Shown: piece by piece, positions 47,084 through 57,601 of the stretch
How positions within the stretch are numbered: the stretch's first letter is position 1
Layout: every line of letters starts with the position of its first letter
Source: Culex pipiens pallens
Lineage: Eukaryota; Arthropoda; Insecta; Diptera; Culicidae
Length of the DNA: 64,000 bases
Direction of reading: 5' to 3'
Assembly: GCF_016801865.2 (NCBI RefSeq)
Contig: NC_068937.1
Location: 112,073,068-112,137,067 of the forward strand
Position numbers and translations under genes: made by a program
The notes under the pieces: generated by a model
The model's database searches: none
The model's input: the letters and a program-made list of their open reading frames with translations, nothing else
What the model was told of the DNA's origin: nothing

Positions 47084-48358
47084 GGCCCTCGCAACGCGCC
47101 ACAGAGTGCTAATGCAAAGGTTTAAAAACAGGAAAATTGATGTTTTCTAAGTCTCACCCAAACAACCCACCATTTTTTATTGTCGATATCTCAGCAAGTA
47201 ATGGTCCGTTTTTCAATGTTAATATATGAAACATTTGGGTCATTCCATCTGAAGCGGAACAGCATTTGAAAATTACCCTCTCCGATCCTGCTCAAATTTG
47301 GCAGGGCTGTTGATACTATCAAAACATGCAAGAATCCCGAATTTCATCCAAATCGGACCACTCCCTCCATTTTTGTACCTCCCCAAAAAATCGACTTTTT
47401 GGCAATTTTTGACCAAACCTCCTAGTTTCAAACGGCGATAGCTCTGGAACCACAAATCATAGAAGGTCGGTCTTAGGCTCAATTTTGAAGGAAATTGGAC
47501 GTAGAATCCATTTCCGTGATCAAAATGTTGATTAATTTATTTTTTCTACCTGTATTGCGCAATTGAAAACTTTAAACGGCCGTATCTCGAAACACCCCAA
47601 CTTATTTTTTTTATTTGACCTCACCATCGTGTTCCCCGGCCACCTATCGACAGAAATGAATATGTTTCGTTCCAGAGATATCGAATTTTAAAGTTTTGTG
47701 TTTTCGAGATTACCTACATCAGCTTCATTCGCCGCATCTGCTAGAAGCACACAGGCGGGCTGATCAATAACTGCTACCTGGCCATTTATTGAAATAATAT
47801 TTCATCATAAATAATCTTTATCAAATTGGGCAAACATTAATTGTATAACACTGTAGGAAACTGGAGTTTAATCACGAATGTTTATCTGCTTTATCCGTTT
47901 ATCTGAATGAAGTGAATTTCTGTGCTAACCCACAGGACAGAGCAATAACGACACACAGTAAAGGGCAGAATTGGATTCCGACGGAGCGAGCAGCGCATTA
48001 TTTAGTAAAAAATATGAATTAAAATGAATAAAATTTGTTGATACGTTGTACTCTAGTAAAGCACGATCACAAAGGAAAAGGATTTCTGGAAAGTATAAAA
48101 CTGAAAATGTAAGAAAATTGCAAAGTTTGATCTGCTGCAAAGCGGCTAATTCCCCAAAATATAGTTGCAATGATTTCGATACCGTCCGATCAACAATGTT
48201 TTTTTTTTCTTCTTTCATTCTTGTATTCTTGGAACACAATACGGCTGCTGTTTTTGCTGAATGGCACTATTTTGCTACCGCCCATGATAAAGGCCCTAGT
48301 CATGACCTCGGAGGTACTCTAAAACGGTTAGCAACACGTAAATAACGGTGCATTCAAA

Positions 48359-49175
48359 ATTCGCCAAGGTCGACTGTTTAGACGACGCCAAAGCCTTACA
48401 ACGTGAACTCGATAAATTCGCTGACTGGTGTGCGGTGAACCACATGGTTCTCAACCCCGGGAAATGCCAAGTGATTACGTTTAGCCGGAAACACATCCCG
48501 ATTCCGTTCGACTACCATCTGGGTGACACACTGGTGCAAAGAGTTGATCACATTAAGGATCTTGGTGTCATCCTGGACTCAAAACTGACATTCAAGCAAC
48601 ACATCTCTCTCATCACCGCCAAAGCATCGCGTCAGCTCGGTTTGGTGATCCGCATGACACGCCACTTTACAGACATCCACTGCCTTAAAACTCTTTTTTG
48701 CTCCATAGTTCGCTCCCCGCTGGAATACTGTTCCGCGGTCTGGACTCCGCACTACAACAACGCTGTTTACCGGCTCGAGAGTATCCAGAGAAGGTTCGTC
48801 CGCTACGCCCTGAGATCACTGCCCTGGAGAAATCCCCAGCAGCTTCCGCCATACGAAGACCGCTGTCAGCTCATGCACCTCGACTCACTTCAGCTGCGTC
48901 GTGACCTGGCCCGTGCATTGACTGCCTCAGATGTACTAACTGATAGAATTGACTGCCCCTCTCTTCGCGAAAAGATCAACGTAACAACACCTGCCCGCCA
49001 GCTACGCCATACGCCAATCGTGCAGATCCCTTTTCGACGTACAAACTACAGCGCCAATGGAGCTGTAGTCGGACTGAAGCGAGCCTTCAATAAAGTGTCC
49101 ACTGTTTTTGATGTTAGTTTGTCCCGCGATGTGTTAAAGTCTAAGTTTTTATCAGTGTTGAGACGATTGTATTAG
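48359..49175 (+). pseudogene. C-terminal fragment of a non-LTR reverse transcriptase (Jockey/CR1-like)
   Basis: 272 codons without a stop or frameshift. The fragment starts after the catalytic YADD box and runs through the RT thumb: 'FADWCAVNHMVLNPGKCQVI', 'HIKDLGVILDSKLTFKQHI', 'SPLEYCSAVWTPHY', 'ESIQRRFVRYALR', then 'YEDRCQLMHLDSLQLRR' to the stop at 49175. This is the conserved C-terminal pattern of Jockey- and CR1-like ORF2 proteins. The nearest ATG (48348) lies in the target duplication, so the frame has no native start. It lacks RNase H, unlike the retrotransposon at 44145-47110, so the two are from different lineages. Confidence 0.85.
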
Positions 49176-49232
49176 TTGGTAGTTTTAGTATTAGGTTCAT
49201 TTGGGCAAAAAGTGCCTGTTGAGGAATAAATA
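48359..49232 (+). mobile_element. 5'-truncated non-LTR retrotransposon 3' fragment
   Basis: Flanked by the 15-bp duplication AACGGTGCATTCAAA (48344-48358 and 49233-49247). The tail ends 'gaggaataaataa' rather than a long poly(A). The only gene is the C-terminal reverse transcriptase fragment. The intact frame and perfect duplication suggest a recent insertion. Confidence 0.92.
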
Positions 49233-51463
49233 AACGGTGCATTCAAATTAACCCAATAAATATTCCTTTCACAAAAATAGATTGATCAAGGTAGGGGAAC
49301 AGCATCTCATTCCAGCGTTCCTCTAATGTTGCCATATCAGCGATTTGGCATTCACTTACAGCTGATTAAAAGCGTTTTCAACTGAAATCGAGTGATAAAT
49401 AGCTCAATAAGAAGTGAACAATCAAGTTTCTATCAAAAGTTTTGAAAAATGTGTTTTTTAAATAGTGAAAATTAGCAAATTAGACGAAACTAGGAGCGAG
49501 GACTTAACCTGCCAAACATACGAGAATTTCCCCTATTAGCCATTTGAACAAATATTTGCGTAAAATTGTAAAAATATAAATTAAATTATTCATCTCTCAG
49601 AACACCAGGTAGCAGTTATTGATCAGCCCGCCTGTGTGCTTCTAGCAGATGCGGCGAATGAAGCTGATGCAGGTAATCTCGAAAACACAAAAATTTAAAA
49701 TTCTATATCTCTGGAACGAAACATATTCATTTCTGTCGATAGGTGATTCTTATGTAAAATTGGCCGGGGAACACGATGGTGAGGTCAAATAAAAAAAATA
49801 AGTTGGGGTGTTTTGAGATACGGCCGTTTAAAGGTTTCAATTGCGCAATACAGGTAGAAAAAATAAATAAATCAACATTTTGATCACGGAAATGGATTCT
49901 ACGTCCAATTTCCTTCAAAATTGTGTCTAAGACCGACCTTCTGAGATTTGTGGTTCCTGAGCTATCGCCGTTTGAAACTAGGAGGTTTGGCCAAAAATCG
50001 CCAAAAAGTCGATTTTTTGGGGAGGTACAAAAATGGAGGGGGTGGTCCGATTTGGATGAAATTCGGGATTCTTGCATGTTTTGATAGTATCAACAGCTCT
50101 GCCAAATTTGAGCAGGATCGGAGAGGGTAATTTTCAAATTTGCACTTTTTCGTGCACAGTTGAGATGGAATGACCCATTTGTGAAATTTTCCGATCTTTT
50201 TGAAAAAAAATATTTTCAAAATTTTCAAATCAAGACTAACATTTCAAAAGGGCCAAACATTCAATATTACGCCCATTAAAAATGTTAGTCTCGGTTTAGA
50301 AAATTTGAAAAAAAAAATGTTTTCGAAAAGATCGGAAAATTTAACAAATGTTTCATATATTAACATTGAAAATCGGACCATTACTTGCTGAGAAATCGAC
50401 AGTAAAAAATGGTGGGTTGTTTGGGAGAGACTTAGAAAACATCAATTTTCCTGTTTTTAAACCTTTGCATTGCAATATCTCAGCAACTAAAGGTCGTATC
50501 AACAAAGTCCGAAGAAGCAAAATATAGAGAATTTTCTCAGCTTTTCAAAAATATTTTTTCCAAAAGTGTGCAAACATGTGCACTATTTAAAAAAAATGAA
50601 AAACTGCGACTATTTTCAAAAAAGTTACCTAAAAATGGCTATAACTTGAAAACGGTGCACTTTATCAAAATTTCACTAAAGTACTTTTTGATTGCAAATT
50701 TGATTTTACATCGAAAAATGAATTTGAAATTTTTTTGCGACCAATATTTTGATTTTTTGAAAAAATCAGTATTTATTAAAAAAATCATAACTCGGTCAAA
50801 GATTTTTTGCACAACCTGGAAATTTCTGAAAAGTTGGCATTTTATGTCCTCTAAAACATATCAAAAAATAAAAAAAATAAAAATAGTGTTTTTTTGCAAA
50901 TCAAGTTTTAGTGATAAAAAGTTAAATAAAAAAATCACCAATTTTTTTTTACAGTGTATCATTTTTTTTCAGTGTAGTCTGTATTCACACCTACAACTTT
51001 GCCGAAGACACCAAATCGATCAAAAAATTCCTTCAAAAGATACAGATTTTTGAATTTTCATACATCATTTTTGTATGGACAGCTGCCAAATTTGTATGGA
51101 AAATTTTATGGACAAACTAATGATGCAAAATGGCTTCTTTAGGCATACCGAAGGCACCAAAAAAGTTTCAGTCGGATTAAAAAATACAAAAAAATCGAAT
51201 GACCGAAATCCTAGAGAACTGCTCCTATATAATAAATTATTATGTGATACTTCTGAATAAAAGTAAGCAAACAATTTTAGAAAAGAGGATTCAATTTAAT
51301 TGTGTACATTTCGAATAAATATTATGCAATCATAAAAAAAACCTAGTGTGACGTCACAGTCCTGCAAACCTCCCCCCCCTCGTCACATCTTGTCACACCT
51401 ACGGTAACCCCCCCCCCCCCCCCCCCTCCCCCCTAAGAGCGTACGTACTTTATGGATGACGCC

Positions 51464-51511
51464 TTATTCATTTGATAAACATTGCGATGTAAAAAAACAG
51501 TTTTGCATCTT
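51464..51511. repeat. short direct repeat of 43174-43210
   Basis: 'aacattgcgatgtaaaaaaacagttttgcatc' resembles 43174-43208. Both copies lie just upstream of a GAGC-family foldback. The significance is unclear. Confidence 0.4.
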
Positions 51512-53510
51512 GAGTAATTCTCTACCAAAACCGGAAATGGATTTTATTTGTATTTTTGGTTTTGGCTCAAACTTTGTGGGGGCCTTCCCTATGACCAAAT
51601 AAACTATTTTGTGTGATTGGTTCATCCATACAAGTCTCCATACAATTTTGGCTGCTGTCCATACAAAAAAAAGTATGTAAATATTCAAACAGTTGTAACA
51701 TTTGAGTGAATTTTCTGGTCAATTTGGTGTCTTCGGCAATATTGTAGGTAGTGTTGAGGACTTTTGAGAAAAAATAGGTAAACGGAAAAAAAAATTGCAG
51801 ATTTTTTAATCAACTTTTTTTTCACTAAAACTCAATTTCCCAAAATATGTATTTTTTGATTTTCGAGATTTTTTTATATGTTTTGGGGGACAAAAATCCG
51901 CAACTTTTGAGCCATACAGAAACATAGTAAAAAAAATCAACCGCCGAGTTATGAATTTCTGAAAAAAACTGTGATTTTTGGAAGAAATCGAAGTTTCATG
52001 CAAAAACAAGTTTGACATTATTTTTTAATGCAAAATTGAATTTGCAATCGAAAAGTACTTTACAGATTTTTAGATAAAGGGCTCCGTTTTCAAGATATAG
52101 CCACTGAAAGTTTGATTTTAGCGAATTATTTGCAGTTTTTCAATTTTTAAAAATAGTGGCCATTTCAAAAATAATGACCATTTCTAAAAATATTTTTTTG
52201 AAAGGTTCAGGAAATTTGCTATAAAATTGTCTAAGAGACATTGAAGATTGGACCTCGGGTTGCTGAGATAGAGCCGCTTTAAGAAAAAGAAACACGAAAA
52301 TTAAAGTTTTCTCACCAAAACAACCCACCATTTTCTAATGACCATATCTCAGCAAATAATGGTCCGATTTTCAATTTTAATACATGAAAAATTCGTGAAA
52401 TTTTCCGATATTTTCGAAAAAAATATTTTGAAATTTTTTAAATCAAGTCTAGCATTTTTTTACCACAAGTTCTTCCAGGATGCTTTCTTCGGACAGGCTG
52501 CGCTTGTGTTCGATTAAATTAGATTAGATCAAGACTGACATTTTAAATGGGCGTATTATTCAATGTTTGGCCCTTTTAAAATGTCAGTCTTGATTTAAAA
52601 ATTTTCAAAATGTTTTTTTCGAAATGATCGGAAAATTTCACGAATGTTGCATGTATTTGTTGCTGAGAAATCGTCATTAGAAAATTGTGGGTTATTTTGA
52701 TGAGATTAAGAAAAAACTTCAATTTTCGTGTTTCTTTTTCTTGAAGCGGCTCTATCTCAGCAACCCGAGGTCCAATTTTCAATGTCTCTTAGACAATTTT
52801 ATAGCAAATTTGCTGAACCTCTCAAAAAAATTATTTTTAGAAATGGTGACTTATGGTCACTATTTTTAAAAATTGAAAAACTGCAAGTATTTCGTTAAAA
52901 TCAAACTTTCGGTGGCTATATCTTGAAAACGGAGCCCTTTATCAAAAAATCTGTAGAGTACTTTTCGATTGCAAATTCAATTTTGCATTAAAAAAAATGT
53001 CAAACTTGTTTTTGCATGAAACTTCGATTTTTTCCAAAAATCACTATTTTTTCAAAAAATCATAACTCGGCGGCAGATTTTTTGACCATGTTTCTCTATA
53101 GCTCAAAAGTTGCGGATTTTTGTCCCCTAAAACATATCAAAAAATCTCGAAAATCAAAAAATACATATTTTGGGAAATTGAGTTTTAGTGAAAAAAAAAG
53201 TCGATTAAAAAATCTGCAAATTTTTTTTCCGTGTACCTATTTGTTTCTCAAAGGTCCTCAACAATACCTACAACTTTGCCGAAGACACCAAATTGATCAG
53301 AAAATTCACTCAAATGTTACAGTTGTTTGAATATTTACATACCATTTTTGTATGGACTGCTGCCAAAAATGTATGGAGACTTGTATGGGTGAATCAATGA
53401 CACAAAATAGCTTATTTGGTCATAGGGAAGGCCCCCACAAAGTTTAAGCCAAATCAAAAAATACAAAAATAAAAATGGTCGAAATCGGCCGATTTCGTAG
53501 AGAGTCGCTC
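51512..53510. mobile_element. foldback element, GAGC family (copy 4, divergent subfamily)
   Basis: Ends GAGTAATTCTCTAC (51512) and GTAGAGAGTCGCTC (53510), with arms 51512-52450 and 52570-53510 reverse-complementary throughout. Landmarks are 'gtgggggccttccctatg', 'gctgctgtccatac', 'cagcaacccgaggtcc' and 'caacccaccattttc'. About 60-100 bp of unrelated sequence ('ttcttccaggatgctttc') sits off-centre at 52460-52525. A one-armed relative is at 60718-61255. No coding capacity. Confidence 0.88.
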
Positions 53511-54480
53511 AGTTATAAAAAAAAACCTTTGAAGCCTTTTTGGATTGAAAAAAAAAAACAAAACGCGTTCATCCAAATTGCATCCAAATACATTCTTTTG
53601 TTACTCATCAATCCGGATCCGGAACCAGGTTCACGAAACCGCGGGAAACCCTACAAAGTGGCCAAAATTTTACAAAGCATGACTTAGTTACGAGATTTTT
53701 CTAGAATACACAGAAATACCATATAAATTGGCTTCATTCACGCCCATCCTACACATGGGTAATATGATACAGATTAACCTGAATCCAATAACGCAGCCTA
53801 ACTTCATTTGAACAATAACTAATTTCATCGCCCATAAAAATCAAACTTATAACTAGATTACCAGCCCCAAACCACCCGCTGTACAAGCTCCAAGCCCACC
53901 CTGCTCGATAACAACTTCCAGTGAAAACCCATATCCATAAATCTGTGGAATTCCAATCAGCCCATGAGCAGGCCCGGTACGTGTGTGTGTGGGTTTCATT
54001 AGTATTGTGTGTTTGTGTGTGCACGCTCCCGAAAAGTTATTAATTACTAAATCAAATATTAAAACAATAATCCGTACCGATTACACCTCGTTCGAACACG
54101 CACGGAACACTTAATTTGAACACACACACACTCACACGTGGCTAGAAACATCTGCTTGAATGCACTCCATGCATACATACAACAAACACATACACATAAA
54201 GGTTCATAAGTTACGAGCTGGTGTTGGAGAGTGAACGAGATAATCATAAATATGCAATCGGGCTGCTGTTCGGCTGTACGCAATGCCACCACTTCAGTAA
54301 AGCAGTACCATAAAGGTAGAAACAAGTTGTTCAAGCGTGTTGTGTGTCCCATAACAGCTACTTGTCACATGATGCAACACGTTCAACTTTTGTTTAATAG
54401 TTGATTCAAGAGTGCTGTGTTGATTGTCGTGTTTATCCGTTAATAAGTGATGAAGCTGTTCACATACATATTTAGATGTT
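53511..54480. other. unique DNA, no gene seen
   Basis: 53740-54020 has moderate complexity with GT/CA-rich patches. 54020-54470 contains more CA-rich sequence. No domain-bearing frame or splice pair was seen. Confidence 0.35.
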
Positions 54481-54700
54481 TTTTTACCGAATTCGGTAAA
54501 GTTTACCGAATTTTCAACTGCTGAGCAGTTCGGTAAACTGAAAATTACCGAATTCAGCAAAAACTTACCGGAATCCGGAAATTAGGTTCATTATTTTTCA
54601 TTGCACAAATGAAATTCGGTAAAATTTTGTTCATTTTGACAGTTGGTTTGCTGATTTAAACTTTTTCCGATTTTCAACTACCGAATTCGGTTAAAAAAAT
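54481..54700. repeat. cluster of TTACCGAATTCGGTAA-type palindromes
   Basis: At least six copies or near-copies of 'accgaattcggtaa' and its half-sites, in both orientations, within about 220 bp. They form several possible hairpins, with one inverted pair around 54528 ('actgctgagcagt'). Likely a MITE, but the outer boundaries are not clear. Confidence 0.6.
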
Positions 54701-54816
54701 CAAAGTGCGTACATGATTACCTTTCATTGGTTTCCAAAATAATTTCTATGACTTGATGAAAATCCTTGTAAAAACAAACACATTATACTGACTGACTAAA
54801 TGTACAAAAATTACAC

Positions 54817-54950
54817 AGGCTCAACTCGAGGGGAAGCATGAAGTTTTAGGTCCTCAAAAACACTTTTACCTTGAATTACCACCCCAACCTTCATGCTTCC
54901 CCTCGAGTTGAGCCTGCGCAGGAATTTTGTTGGTCGGTGTTATCTTTCAA
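54817..54950. mobile_element. hairpin MITE
   Basis: Arms of about 27 bp ('aggctcaactcgagggga' at 54817; its complement ending 54916) are perfect. The right side continues into 'gaattttgttggtcggtgttat', matching the complement of 39785-39810. Confidence 0.7.
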
Positions 54951-55820
54951 TTTATTATCTTTCAAATACAGTCGGCTCTCTGGCTGTCGATCTTCTCGAT
55001 ATCATTTTACCCCATGTACCGATGAATTCTTCAGTCCCTTCAAACTGCATAGAGGAAATCTACCCTTTCCAATCAAACACCTATCTTCGTCATATGGAGA
55101 GTTTGATGCTCGATTAAAGCTCCAAAAATACTATTTGGGCTATAAACTTACCAGCAACAGCACCGCCTCGAGTAAGCACGCAAATGTATGCCACTTACTG
55201 GCCAAAAAGATCACATTTAATGCACTTTTGATCATAATTTGTATTTTGCGAGACCACTTCTCATCATTTTGTTGGCACACACAGTGACACACACGAGAAT
55301 CCCTCAAACGCTTAATGAATATCGCCAAAATTAACTTTTCACTTTCGCTTACTTTTTCACGGCGCTTAAGATATGAAATTGCTTCCAACTACCGGCAACA
55401 TGTTCTTTTGATCATTAGTAAGGCACTCACTTGAAGAATAATCCCGAAAAATGTAATAAATTAGCAAGCGCCATCAAAAAAACAAACGCGCCAAGTCGTT
55501 TGACGTTTCAATTTTCACTTTGCATTCCAACCGAAGGCTGAAGAAAACCGAGCGAGAGACGAAGGCAAAAAAGAACAAAGGCTGGCCGTCAACACCACCA
55601 GCAGCACAGCCAGCGATGCCAGGAAACTTTCCCTATAAATGCCACTTTTCGTGAGTGTTCGTTTGAACTGTCAGCGCAAATGGCAACACTCGACAGAGTG
55701 TTGGAAGAAAAAAGAACTAAGCCGATATTAGAAAAATGGGCGTGGCCCAATGCATTCGCCTTGATTAGAATACCATTGGGAATTTTTTTTGTTAAATGCT
55801 TGGTAAAGAAATAGAATAAC
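54951..55820 (-). promoter_or_regulatory. possible minus-strand promoter and first exon
   Basis: 55490-55720 is GC-richer and unique. Reading the minus strand from there, consensus donors GTAAGT occur at 55151 and 55198 and GTGAGT at about 55432. A small frame before the 55151 donor (from an ATG at about 55235) encodes a hydrophobic 28-residue stretch (ending CLLEAVLLL). This could be a signal-peptide exon or a chance frame within a 5' UTR. No downstream exon was recognised. Confidence 0.22.
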
Positions 55821-57375
55821 TTTTAGTGAAAGTGAAAATAAACAGAAATGTTAACAAAAACTTGCTCTACTCGTTGGTTTACTTGGTTTTAGTAAAATTC
55901 AAGGGAGACTCTAGATTATCCAGTATCATTCAAACACGACCGCTTATTAGGATTAAAATGGGTAGATTTCCCCTACTTCGATTGTCTTTATTCCTCGATA
56001 TTTTCTCTTGCTTGAAGGATCTCTTCCTCGACGGTCCCTTGGATTCTGTTTGCTTTAAACATCTATTCCGGTTGTCAATAATTTCACTTTCTCATGGCTT
56101 GCATAGACATTTTTCTTTGAGAATCGAAGCTTTGAAGGGTGTTTGACATTTCTTTGTTTTTGTTTGTTGCACGTTGCCATGATTCGCTCCCATAGCTGGT
56201 TAGCAAGAAAAAACAAGTTTCAATCGAGTCTTCATTTTGCATCGTTATGTAAACTGATGCTTCTCTTCTTCGATGGTCCCTTGGATATTGACAACCAGAG
56301 AGTCAACTGTAGAATCCTAATTCCAACAAAACAGCTCACTTTTAATGTCCTCGTGGAACTTCTTAGCAACATCTTCCGGTTGCCTTTCCCCGAGTTTTCA
56401 AGCCAAACGAGTCCGAAGAGTCAATGATTCCGGTTCTAAACGCTCTCCTCCGCTAGTTAGACATAATGAAGTCTTGGCTAGAGGGAACGGAAACGGCACG
56501 GAGAGCAAAACTAACTTTGCCAGCGAAATAAAACGAGATGACATCTGCTGACCTAACTTCTAGTACCAACTCCTGCAGGTCACAACATCCGGGTGCGAAA
56601 GATCAAAACTCCTCCGGGTCGGGGCCGGTCCGGTCTGCAAAAGTGCAGTTTTTCTTTTCCGCCTCATAAAAATGGTCCTCTTGGGGCGGGGGTTCCAGTT
56701 CATATTTTTCTTTTTGAGAATTGAAAAAATGACACATTGTGGTTGAGAATTTTATACAAAACTCTAATCATTTTGAGGAGAAATCTACACAAAACTACTT
56801 TTAAAATATTATAAATTTATTTCTTGATTCTTCTAAAAAGTTAAAGGCAATAAGCAGTACAGAAAAACAGAGCATACAGGTTGCATTCTTAATAATATTT
56901 TTTTTTACAATTAAAATTGATTTGAACAAATTTCTTGTTGTTCTGTTGATCAAAAATATACACTTGATTTTCTCGACTTTGGCTGAACGAATTTTGTCCG
57001 GATTTGGTCCACAACTTGGTATTGAAAATTGTACAGTTTGATTTAGATTTAGATTAAGAGTGATTTTCAACATAACCTCAAATGGCCCGGTCTGATCGCC
57101 ACGGGAAAGCCATGTTGAGAGTTGCCATTTTCTTCAAAGGCGGTGTCTGTATATTCTTGACAAAAAATCTGTAGGTAGTTTGATTTTTGTTTAATTGATA
57201 ACTTTTTTTTTATTAGGACCTTTTAGGTGAGATTCACGTTTTACAAAGAACCTTTAAATATTAAAATTTAATCTGCCATAAAAAGAACCGTGTAAAACGT
57301 TCATAAAGTAAACCATCTTTGAGTTATATTTTTTTATTTTTGTGTCAAAATGTTTGTTTTTATTAAATTGAAAAA
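55821..57375. other. unique DNA, no gene seen
   Basis: 55830-56560 has moderate GC with open frames lacking domains. Two similar phrases, 'cctcgacggtcccttgga' (56028) and 'cttcgatggtcccttgga' (56269), suggest an old short duplication. 56700-57375 is AT-rich. Confidence 0.35.
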
Positions 57376-57601
57376 AAACGATACTCAATCCACCTTCAGG
57401 TGGTTGGTGCCTTCCTTACATTCATAAAGTCAATACATTCAGTAAAAATAGCAACATTCCCTTAACATGTTTTACAAATCAATTTTATTACTGATTTTTT
57501 TTGATAGGGTTCGCAGACCTTCAATTTTTCTGTCTCATCGGCAAGGTCTGGTAAAGAAACTTATTCAACGAAAGTTCACATGGAAAATTCAGACAATATT
57601 T
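57376..57601. repeat. left flank of the satellite, possibly part of the same element
   Basis: Contains the short palindrome 'ccaccttcaggtgg' then 'tgccttccttac', and a decayed partial monomer at 57500-57601 ('tgatagggttcgcagacc...aaggtc'). It may be the left end of an element that includes the tandem array. Confidence 0.45.

Larger units (their letters stand above)
44145..47110 (-). mobile_element. 5'-truncated RNase H-bearing non-LTR retrotransposon (I/LOA/R1-like group)
   Basis: Flanked by the 13-bp duplication AATGCAAAGGTTT (44132-44144 and 47111-47123). The minus-strand 3' end is a poly(A) tail (plus-strand T-run from 44142). The element enters within the reverse transcriptase coding region, as expected for 5' truncation. 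A 3' UTR of about 390 bp follows the stop codon. The intact target sequence appears in the other foldback arm at about 50460-50480. Confidence 0.92.
47237..50176. mobile_element. long inverted-repeat element with GGGTCATTCC termini, nested in foldback copy 3
   Basis: Ends GGGTCATTCCATCT and its complement are flanked by ATTT (47233-47236 and 50177-50180). The empty site (complement of about 50341-50365) is intact in the opposite foldback arm. Arms of about 550-570 bp (47237-47785 and 49607-50176) are near-identical reverse complements. The central 1.8 kb holds unique AT-rich DNA plus the retrotransposon fragment 48359-49232. Without that fragment it is about 2.05 kb. No transposase is recognisable in the centre. 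Confidence 0.9.
43377..51224. mobile_element. foldback element, GAGC family (copy 3), carrying nested insertions
   Basis: Ends GAGCAGTTCTC (43377) and GAGAACTGCTC (51224) are perfect complements, flanked by CTAT on both sides (43373-43376 and 51225-51228), a 4-bp target duplication. The left arm is 43377-44144 plus 47124-47236. The right arm runs from 50181 to 51224 around a palindromic centre near 50240-50290. Two insertions, 44145-47110 and 47237-50176, both lie in the left arm; removing them leaves about 1.9 kb. The intact right arm preserves both empty sites. No transposase. Confidence 0.9.
42418..51463. mobile_element. split MITE with GGCGTCATCC termini (PIF/Harbinger-like), containing large insertions
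   Basis: GGCGTCATCCATAAAGTA at 42418 is mirrored by the complement ending GGATGACGCC at 51463. Both outer sides read TTA, matching the 3-bp duplication of PIF/Harbinger-type elements. Poly-C tracts and 'gtcacac' repeats follow each terminus (to about 42570 and from about 51340). The interior is occupied by a piggyBac-like MITE (42598-43101) and a foldback (43377-51224). Removing those leaves about 0.7 kb. That the two ends belong to one insertion is inferred from the matching termini and TTA flanks. Confidence 0.6.

Noticed and set aside
47925..48239. Transposase remnant in the centre of the 47237-50176 element
   Set aside because: The 104-codon minus-strand frame shows no DDE/D-like arrangement or other recognisable motif.
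54871..55287. 138-codon plus-strand open frame
   Set aside because: It starts inside the hairpin MITE at 54817-54950, shows no domain, and overlaps better splice-donor signals on the opposite strand.
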